Assembly: GCA_905221605.1 (NCBI GenBank)
Contig: CAJNDS010000602.1
Coordinates: 864,351-928,350, forward strand
Origin: Symbiodinium natans
Lineage: Eukaryota > Sar > Dinophyceae > Suessiales > Symbiodiniaceae
DNA length: 64,000 nucleotides
Reading direction: 5' to 3'
Shown: positions 55,856 through 64,000 of the stretch, piece by piece
How the letters are laid out: each line of letters begins with the position of its first letter
Position numbering within the stretch: the first letter of the stretch is position 1
Program-made: the position numbers and the translations under genes
Notes under the pieces: generated by a model
What the model was told of the DNA's origin: nothing
What the model saw: only the letters and a program-made list of their open reading frames with translations
Database searches by the model: none

Positions 55856-56670
55856 CGTGCGTCCTGCGTCACGCCAGGCTACTACTTGAAAGCCAGCACG
55901 TCCGGGACGGACCGTTCATACCCAATACTCCGTGAGCAAGACGCTCCTGGAGCTGATTCGAGACTTATGTCCTATTTGCTACTTGAACATCCTTTATGGA
56001 ACGCTAAGATTTTTCAGAGCCTCCAGATCCTCCTTAGGTTTGGTGGATGTGCAGCAGCAGTGGTCTCGACCGCTGCGAACCTTGGGTTCCAGCTGATCTC
56101 GCCGCAATTCACAAGGACTCTTGCGTGCTCCCTCTCGCTCAAGGCACTCTTCCCATCACCTCTCACGTCCTCACGGTACTCAAGGACTCTCATGGGCATA
56201 CACAAGGAAGCCGTACGAAGCCCTCTTGTCCGAGAGCACCCCCGTCCATCCCAAAGCTGCGGGAAAGCCTAGCACAGCGCCCTGGAAACGACAATGCAGC
56301 TTTGGAAGGCTCCGAGAAGGATCCTCATGCAGGCCCATCGCCCCTGATGCCTCGAAGAACAGAACCCGCGTCCGGACCATAAGTAGCGGCCATACGCTGT
56401 TTCAATCTGAGCCGTCCCATATAAAGACTCACATTCAATCTCAACCTTGCCGCGCAATGAGCGCTTGCTCATGATTAGGAAATCCGGTCTCTGTTAAGAC
56501 GGAGAGACTGAGAAACCAATGTGAGAAAAAAGTGAAAATGAAGTGAGACAGGAAGTGTGAATAAAGCGAGAATAAAGTGACCCTGTCCTCTGGTCCTGAA
56601 GGGCCTCTGGTCTAGGGGGAGCTCCGGATTTGAGCCCGACATCTAGCGGGATTGGTTGCACTTTGGGCCA

Positions 56671-56722
56671 AGCGTGTGGGAATCCCTGTGTCCTTAAGCG
56701 TGTGGGAATCCCTGTGTCCTTA
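56671..56722. repeat. 26-bp tandem duplication
   Basis: AGCGTGTGGGAATCCCTGTG followed by TCCTTA occurs twice in succession, an exact head-to-tail duplication. Confidence 0.9.
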
Positions 56723-57249
56723 TGGCCTCATTTGTACATGTCCCCCTCTGGGTGCACCTGAGCCTGAGCTGCTGTTCAAGTTCATGAACTGTCCAGTATC
56801 TTTAATGGCTCTTGAACTTGAAGTACGGGCGCAAACGCCAAGCAAAGTTAACAGCAGTACGCTTGGATTGACGGTTCAGGATCGACGTTTCCCAAGCTCG
56901 GACTCAACATTCTTTTGGATTTGGTGTTCACGCGTGCATCTTTTTTTGTTCAAAGATATGACAGCGTGAGTACACGCACGCGAGCATCAGTGGGGGTGGT
57001 GGCCACCCCTCCCCCACCCTGTCTTTTCTCGGGAAGAACTCTCTCGCAATACACCGCCATGGTCGAGGTCGAGGCATGACCGAGGGGTTTGAGGGGTTAC
57101 CGTGGCTAGAGATGGACTGATGGTTGTATGAAAGTTGCATGCAAAGAAATGTACATATTGTACATAATGTATATCTTGTGCACTGAAGGACGGCTCGGAA
57201 GTTCTCCAAAGCCTCGGCAAAATCCCTGCCTCCGCCTATTGCATGGCTG

Positions 57250-57612
57250 GTGGACAAGAGCCGTGGCTGCGACACTGCCATGACGTCAACAGGGAAGTTG
57301 TCCTACCAGAAGCTGGCAAGTTCGCGGCAGTGTTGCCCTGGCTCGTCAGAGGGAGTCATGTTGAATATGTTGAGGTTTGAAAACCTCGGGACATCAACCT
57401 TTGGTGTTTTGCTTGTTTTGCTTGTTTTGGGGACTTTGGCAAAACTTTGGCATCCAGGCTGTATGATGGCTGTTGGCAAGAAGTCTTCTTGTGCATCCAG
57501 CTTGGAGATCTCTCCCACTGGCTTTGCCTCACCTGGGCACCGGGTGGCCTGGTTTGAATTCTTCATCTCAGGGCTTGGGGAGCTCATCGGAGCTCGAAAA
57601 TGTTGAAAGCTT
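57250..57612 (+). CDS. Doubtful coding piece upstream of 57.6 kb exon
   Basis: A plus-strand frame of 118 codons contains MMAVGKKSSCASSLEISPTG and HRVAWFEFFISGLGELIGAR, but the minus strand is also open over the same bases. It could precede the better-supported piece at 57613-57921. No family recognised. Confidence 0.2.
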
Positions 57613-57921
57613 TTGAAAGCACGCTATACAAATGCCCCGAAGGTTTTTTCTTGTGCTTTTGAAGAGGGTCGCATCCCTGGCAGTGGAAGAGGCAAGTCCA
57701 CGTTCTATTGGTGTGCTCTTCATCTCTTGGAGGGCTCCTTCCTGGTCCTGAAGCACAGAGGAGCCAACAGGCTAGACGTGGCGAGCATCGACCTCCACCA
57801 GATGCAGGAGCCTCCGCACTTCGACAAGCTGTGGGTTCCGGGGCCCGTTCAAGTGCAATCGGCATTCAAAGATGCAGAGATCCTCGGATGCGCTGTGCAT
57901 TACATGAAGTTCCGATGTTGA
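57613..57921 (+). CDS. Unidentified terminal exon
   Basis: There is no ATG at the start, and a pyrimidine-rich TTTTTTCTTGTGCTTTTGAAG ending near 57664 could be a 3' splice site. From there the frame is strongly biased to G/C third positions and reads GRIPGSGRGKSTFYWCALHL, then SFLVLKHRGANRLDVASIDL, HQMQEPPHFDKLWVPGPVQV and ILGCAVHYMKFRC with TGA. The GSGRGKST string resembles a P-loop (GxxxxGKS/T), but no Walker B or other NTPase motif follows, so I do not call it an NTPase. Probably the 3' end of an unidentified gene. Confidence 0.42.
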   Translation: MKARYTNAPKVFSCAFEEGRIPGSGRGKSTFYWCALHLLEGSFLVLKHRGANRLDVASIDLHQMQEPPHFDKLWVPGPVQVQSAFKDAEILGCAVHYMKFRC

Positions 57922-60250
57922 TTGTGTAATGTTGTGTATACCTCAGAGGTGGCTGCAGTGAGATTGGCAACACGAATCTAGCTGTAAAGGTTTTTAAAAG
58001 CCTGTCCAAACCGCATGGCCGCACAATGTCATGCAGTCTTTGTTCAGCCCTCGCACTGTCCATCAAACTACCAATAGCTGGCCAGCGCAAAGGATCGTGA
58101 TGCAGCAGCTCGGGACAATCCCCCCGCAGTTCTTTGCTCGGACCGGGCACAACGTGGCCTGAGCTGAATTCCAAGACGTGCCCAGAAGATTTCACGACTT
58201 CATAGGTTGCAAGGAAGACTCCGTCAGGCCTAAGCCTATCCTAAGCCTGGGTCAAGTCATCGGGTTTTGTTTGCCTTGAAGCACTTGGGCTCCCATGGAA
58301 CCCTATCCATCTCCAGTCTGAAACACTTCCAAGGAAGAGGAGGAAGATGTGAACCGAATTGTTCCAGACATTGTGGAAGTGGGTGTCCCGGTTCCCCACA
58401 AGTGCCTTTTGTTACCTGTTTCTTTCTTCTGCTGCGAAGAGCGACCCGCGGTCTATCACTGTTTTGCCGGGTGTTCCTGCCAGGTGAAACTGAGAAGGGT
58501 TGCCGGTAGCGTTGGTTTTGGTTATCCTGCTGTTGCGGACCGAGGTATGAAGCTGCTGCAGGGCGCGTGAGACCCCGAGACCAAACAGGAGCCAATGCTA
58601 TTGGAGAGGAGTAGGACCGTAAATTCCAGCTTCTGTCATGATACGGAAAGATGGATATGCTGGATTCAGGGGTCGCACCGGATGGCCTCGCCAAGACTGT
58701 GGGGTGCCTTGCCGCCTGTACAAGATGCCACTCCCTTCATCGCCTCACAGAGGCTGGAGGAAACAGCAAACCCTCTCTTTAGTTGTCTTTGGAAGGCCAC
58801 TGCAAGAAAGCACTGATACTCACAGGAAGTCTCGCAGGCTATAGCCGTGAAACCAGTTGCCTTTCAGGATGTTTCCGGTAGAGACTAGTGGCGGGGTCGC
58901 TTCTGGAAGTAGATTCTTTTGCGATAGCAAACTATTCAGACAAGCGCGTGGCTCGCGAGAGCTCTCACAAGCCGTGGAGTGTGGCACGCAGCTCCTTACC
59001 TGTAACTCCTTACCTAGTGTACGTACAGCTGTGAAGTAGGGCACAAGCTTCGCATACACCACCATCTTGAATCCTAAACCATCCCATACCCCATAAGGCC
59101 CATATGTCCGATCAAATGCATCAGGTGTCCATTTCCGATTCTTTGAGGTCCCAAACAAAGCCCGGAGGTTCCGGCAAAGCTCCGGAACCCCCGGAAGGGT
59201 CCGAATCAAGAGAGGGATTGCTGTAAAGGCCCCGGAGAGGCTCGAGGTCCCTAAGCATTCCCTCTCCCAACCTTCCCAACCGTCTTCAGACATGTGGCTT
59301 GTATCACAGCCAGAGCTCTCACAAGCCAGCGTGCGGCGTTACGGTCTGCATTATCGAACGATGAATGGAAAAGGCGCATATTGAGGAGTTGCAGTTGCAG
59401 TTCAAGGAGATACTGATTGAACGAGTCATGCCAGGCAGGTGAGCACAACTTGTTAGGCACTCTGGCTTAATACTGGAAGCTTAGTACTATATGATTTCAA
59501 TATATTTCAATGTATCTGCACTGCCGGAATCAGGAACCACAACGACATGATCAGGCATGTCGACCGTGTGGGGCAAAGCAAAAGAGGTTGCTTGGTCTGT
59601 TGTGTCACGACCAACAAGTTCACGTGATCTTTTTTCATGTAGATATTAGTATACATTCCGTACAAAGGCTCATGTAGTGCGAACAGGTGCAGAAATCAAC
59701 CGTCGTTGCGGGGAAATTGGCTGAAACGGAACTGAAGCTCAAAATGCTTAAGTAAGCAAGTGCTTGATCATGTGCAGCACACAAGGCGGACACACACACA
59801 GGCACCACACAGGAAGGACTCGCGTTCTTCCCAAGACTGTCGGTTCCGCCATGATTCGGCATCTCGCCACCGCGACATGATGTAGGATCACAGTCTTCGG
59901 AGCGCTGTTAGAAACAACAGCAGTAATCTCTGATGGAAGACTCAAGTTATGGAAGCGTCAAGTTAAAGGATGTTCAGATTGATCCCTCAGCAGTTGGCTG
60001 CGGCGATGTCGCAAGCACAAAGCTGGAAGAGTTCTGCAGTTCGGAAAATCACTCCTCAAGTATCGACACTCAGAGCTACGCCCGGCCCTTTGACAGAATG
60101 CCGGTCGAGAACACACTTTCACACCCCTGGAGGACTTAGCTAGATGTTGCAAGCAGGTGCGTTTTCACCCTCCCTGGGGGCGTCTTCGTTGACCAGCGAC
60201 CCCCCGGGGGAGTGCTGGCCCCCGCTTTATGATTGGCCAAAAAATCCCTG
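57922..60250. other. 2.3 kb without a confident gene
   Basis: A plus-strand piece near 58349-58570 (VPHKCLLLPVSFFCCEERPA) is weakly protein-like. Other frames, including a 157-codon minus frame at 58820-59293, have no motif. A CCCTGGGGG/CCCCCCGGGGG inverted word lies at 60175-60212 just before the CA array. Confidence 0.3.
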
Positions 60251-60262
60251 GAACCCAGGAGT

Positions 60263-60767
<505 letters not shown>

Positions 60768-61250
60768 CACACTGGCATGGCATCACACTCGCATCGCATC
60801 ACACGCATCGCATCACACACGCATCACGCCGCACCATGTGGGGACCATTCAACATCACAACACCACGCAGACATCCAAACCCACCGCACCCCCACATCCC
60901 CGCCACACATACGCTCAGCACACCATATGCACACCGCAAAATGCATACGCAACACTGCACACCACGTATAGACCACACATTCACCAGACCATGAGTACAC
61001 CACACCACGACACACCACACCACGCACACACTGTATACACCACACCTGCACCACAGTCCGCACGTACTACGCCTGCGCCACAACACATGTATACACCACG
61101 CTGCACCACAGCATGCATACACCACACATGCACCATATCATGTCCACACCACCGCAATCCACCGCACATCACGCACCCCGCACTTGCACACCACGCACCA
61201 GCCGACACCACACCTACACCCACAGATACACACCCCGCACAACAACTTCT
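60768..61250. repeat. Degenerate CACACC/CATCACA-rich tail of the CA array
   Basis: The array dissolves into ACCACACC, CATCGCATCACA and CACCACGC words for nearly 500 bp. It is the same repeat in decay. No independent gene is supported. Confidence 0.75.
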
Positions 61251-61437
61251 CCCAACAGATTCATCCTTCTTTGTAAAGCGAAAGCTAGCGTAGCCAGGCT
61301 TGAGTTTCTTGGCTTGGAACATGTTCTCCTCGGTTCTTTCAAGACGCCCTTCCTCGATGGCACTTGAAGAATTGCAATTCAAGGAACCTCTTGGTTGTTC
61401 AGAGTTGGCATTTTTCGTTGTGACACATGCCCTTGAA

Positions 61438-61510
61438 GCTCGTGTGGCCTAATGGACAAGGCGCCTCCCTCCTAAGGAGTAGATTGCGGGTTCGAGTCCG
61501 GCCTCGAAAT
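61438..61510 (+). tRNA. tRNA-Arg(CCT)-like gene
   Basis: The internal promoters are intact: A box TGGCCTAATGG and B box GGTTCGAGTCC. The D stem GCCT/AGGC pairs fully, the anticodon loop CTCCTAA gives CCT (arginine) with four of five stem pairs, and the T stem GCGGG/CCGGC has one mismatch. The acceptor stem GCTCGTG/CTCGAAA pairs at only four of seven positions. T runs follow at 61510 and 61516, suitable for RNA polymerase III termination. It may be a working but unusual tRNA gene, a pseudogene, or the head of a tRNA-derived SINE. Confidence 0.55.
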
Positions 61511-61649
61511 TTTCCTTTTTCTTAGTCCTTGCACGTGATCTTTCTTTGAGCTTTTCTCTGTAGGGTCAGGCTTGCCTCTTTCATTCCTTCTTTCCTGTTT
61601 TTCCACACACTTAGAGAACCAATATTGTGCTCTTCAGAGGCACGGCGCC

Positions 61650-61705
61650 CAGTCTCGCTCAGGGTGTGAGAGGTCTTGGGCTCAATTCCCAGCACAGCCC
61701 TTTTT
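61650..61705 (+). other. tRNA-like 3' half (B-box relic)
   Basis: GCTCAGGGTGTGAGAGG and then TTGGGCTCAATTCCCAGCAC resemble a tRNA D-arm start joined to a T arm. The B box GGCTCAATTCC differs at one base from consensus, the T stem TTGGG/CCCAG is nearly paired, and TTTTT follows. No complete cloverleaf can be drawn. Probably a tRNA pseudogene or SINE piece, about 170 bp after the tRNA-Arg-like gene. Confidence 0.3.
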
Positions 61706-61759
61706 GCGGATGCAATTTTACCTTCTTTAACAATAAAGAACCGGTCCAACCCCGGTCGA

Positions 61760-63500
61760 GTTACGTTTTACCTATAGATGCGCGGTCGTTGCGTTATAGA
61801 ACACGGTTTGTATGAGCACGCATTCTCTGAAGCGCGCGAGTTTGGGAGAGCGCCGTGGATCTGGATCGATCGCTGTCTCCGTGAGTGCATGCGTAGCAGT
61901 GTGGGGTGTGTGGTGGAGTGTGGAGTGTGGAGTATGGTGGTTGTGGTGTTGGTGTGCGGTGGAGTGCGGCGGCTGAGATGTCTACTTCTACGTCTTCTAC
62001 GTCAGTGTCGGAGACATGGATTGCACGCGAATGCTTCCATGTCTTGTCGCACAATACAACAACTAGGCCTGTGAAGAGAATGAATGGTGTTGTGAGGTGC
62101 GTTGTAAGAAGTCATTGTCACCTTGGCCCTGAACAGGAAATATCCTGGCACTTATACTATATATAAGGTCCTCAACTCCGAAATCTAAACCGCATGGATT
62201 ATCATAGGCCCAATATTTGAGGGGAAAAGTCCCTAACTTATCGTAGGGATTTCGCCGAGGGGTATTATACAGATTTTTTGGATTCAGGGTTAATGATCCT
62301 AAAGGCTGAGCCATACATCCATTTTCGACAGATTAACATTTGTGTTTTGGAACATTGGACTTCGTAACACGGGTTATGGCAATTCGTGTACTCAGTCCTG
62401 TACTCATTACTTTCCAAATCCCCTCATCCTCCACGAAATCGTTCAAAAATGTACCTGGAATCTGGCACCCCGGCGCATGATCCGAGCTCTAAACTCTAAG
62501 CCCTGCAGGGTGAAGATGCGAATGCAGAGCAGAAGGACTTAGCATCTAAGCTGTTTAGAACATTAGCAGGGGTTTGGGGTCAGGTTTCAGCCTTATGTCT
62601 TAGGGGCTAAAGTTCTAGATTCAGGGTTTGTTTTTCAGGTTCTCGGCTGGTGTTGGGATGCTCGGCCTTGTACAGAGACTGACGTGCATTCTTCACGCTG
62701 CGCTGAGCTGGACCTCAACACCCTAGAAGGACAAACGCATACTTTCTGGTTAGGCACCTGGGTGTAGTACTTGTAGGCTAGTGTATGGGGGAGTAGGCAA
62801 ATTGACTCTTGGGCAAACGTCAAGAAACAAAGTCAAAACGATGCAGACTCAGGAGTCATGTGGACCTGAATTCTGGTTGGATAATTTTGTTTGGCCAGGA
62901 TCCTATCATAAGATAGCCAAGACACGGAGCTGCATTTTCGGCTTTAGTTAGGGCTGCTGGAAGCCCGGAATGCTACATGTATTTATTGGTATACACATTG
63001 GCCCACAACTACCTAGATAGGAGCCTCCTTAAGAGCAATGTGTACATTACTACTATTGCTACTACTACAACTTTCAGACGCGTACGGCGTACGGGTTCTT
63101 CAAGAAACGTTGAGTGGGTACGTTGTAGCGGATACTATCTATACATACTGGGCATCCGGAGCGTTTAGAAAAGGGCAGTCAGGAGATGTTGAGACGAGAC
63201 ATCTTCAGCACTGAAGCCTTAGTAGGCCAGGGTTTTCAGGACTTGCAGCTATATATGCAGCGCAGCCACTATCCGCACAAAAGTCCCACAAAGAAAGTCT
63301 GCAGATAAGGAGAAACACAATTATATTGAATTCTGTTCATGTGCGCTGCATTTGCCCTCAAAGCTTGTGCTTGGCCGCCCGGGCTGTCGGGAAGCCGTGT
63401 GTTGCTGGAAAAGATATACTCTCTTTTGCGGGGGGGAGGCGTCTCCGGCGGGGGGGCGCAGCCCCCCCTCCGGAGAATCCGGTTTAGCCCTAAACCATGA
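61760..63500. other. 1.7 kb without a supported gene
   Basis: There is a GTGTGGAGTGTGG repeat at 61900-61970, ACTACTATTGCTACTACTAC near 63049-63068, and a GGGGGGAGGCGTCTCC/GGGGGGGCGCAGCCCCCCC inverted GC-rich stretch at 63431-63470. No convincing coding sequence. Confidence 0.35.
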
Positions 63501-63605
63501 AACGCCAAACCCTAATCCCTAAATGCAAAAATCAGCAAAACCCTAATCCCAAAACAGGAAACACCCTCAAAACCCTAATGCAAAAGATGAAAACCCAACA
63601 AAACC
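63481..63605 (-). repeat. CCCTAA-type degenerate telomere words, reverse orientation
   Basis: AACCCTAATCCC, AAACCCTAATG and AACCCTAATCCCAAAACAGG words precede the terminal array but read in the opposite direction. The junction near 63606 is therefore a head-to-head inversion of telomere-like sequence. Confidence 0.65.
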
Positions 63606-63610
63606 CTAAT

Positions 63611-64000
63611 GAATTTAGGGATTTTAGGGTTTAGGGATTTTAGGGTTTAGGGATTTTAGGGTTTAGGGATTTTAGGGTTTAGGGATTTTAGGGTTTAGGG
63701 ATTTTAGGGTTTAGGGATTTTAGGGTTTAGGGATTTTAGGGTTTAGGGATTTTAGGGTTTAGGGATTTTAGGGTTTAGGGATTTTAGGGTTTAGGGATTT
63801 TAGGGTTTAGGGATTTTAGGGTTTAGGGATTTTAGGGTTTAGGGATTTTAGGGTTTAGGGATTTTAGGGTTTAGGGATTTTAGGGTTTAGGGATTTTAGG
63901 GTTTAGGGATTTTAGGGTTTAGGGATTTTAGGGGTTAGGGATTTTAGGGTTTAGGGATTTTAGGGTTTAGGGATTTTAGGGTTTAGGGATTTTAGGGTTT
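63611..64000 (+). repeat. (TTTAGGGATTTTAGGG)n array at window end
   Basis: A 16-bp unit made of TTTAGGG plus ATTTTAGGG repeats about 24 times almost without error (one GGGGTTAGGG variant near 63931) and continues to the last base. It contains the canonical TTTAGGG heptamer of plants and many algae alternating with a 9-bp variant. Whether this is a subtelomere or an interstitial satellite cannot be told from the window. Confidence 0.95.

Noticed and set aside
57690-57705. P-loop NTPase from GSGRGKST
   Set aside because: No Walker B or other NTPase motif follows in the remaining ~75 residues, so the short match may be chance.

Overview
This window looks like nuclear DNA from a dinoflagellate, probably Symbiodiniaceae-like. 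The reasons are inferential. Telomere-type TTTAGGG repeats occur in several places. Recognisable coding pieces are sparse and separated by large, repeat-rich stretches. There are fragments of LTR and non-LTR retroelements, candidate exons with plain splice signals, and a motif close to the dinoflagellate spliced leader. No ribosomal RNA, CRISPR or bacterial operon structure is visible. Plants also use TTTAGGG, so the lineage call rests on the combination. Most apparent reading frames are translations of simple repeats or chance open frames; only a few carry protein-family signal.

Layout. 1-3.05 kb: a sushi/CCP-repeat gene on the plus strand in several pieces. 3.3-31 kb: mostly unique, apparently noncoding DNA with purine/pyrimidine microsatellites, two copies of a ~450-bp element with inverted CCCCACCCTC ends and an internal minisatellite, and a composite minisatellite at 9.06 kb. 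31.4-33.6 kb: an unusual structure with ATTAAACC arrays in opposite orientation flanking a duplicated 140-bp block, a giant G tract and AT-rich self-complementary repeats. 33.8-35.9 kb: ~0.8-kb tandem repeats full of telomere-like words, ending in a (TATATG)n array. 37.1-37.7 kb: degenerate TTTAGGG DNA. 38.0-40.3 kb: a divergent GATC-rich repeat family enclosing one convincing exon.

40.67-46.2 kb is the most interesting block. A 2.54-kb LTR element (40912-43449, read on the minus strand) sits inside a (TATATG)n array. It has 294/293-bp LTRs ending TGTGA...TCACA and plausible primer-binding and polypurine sites. Its internal region encodes a frameshifted phospholipase-D-like (HKD) domain instead of a recognisable gag-pol. 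Each LTR carries a near-copy of the dinoflagellate spliced leader. Next come a LINE reverse-transcriptase C-terminal fragment, another (TATATG)n array, and the nucleotide-binding domain of an ABCD-like ABC transporter with a long acidic insertion.

46.7-64 kb holds an inverted AACCAATA/TATTGGTT array, a GATACAGACCGG minisatellite, a cluster of short unidentified coding pieces (54.3-57.9 kb) of which some are paralogous, a long (CA)n block, a tRNA-Arg-like gene, and a terminal 16-bp TTTAGGG/ATTTTAGGG array that runs off the window. Genes do not appear to form a functional pathway; this is a gene-poor, retroelement- and satellite-rich region.
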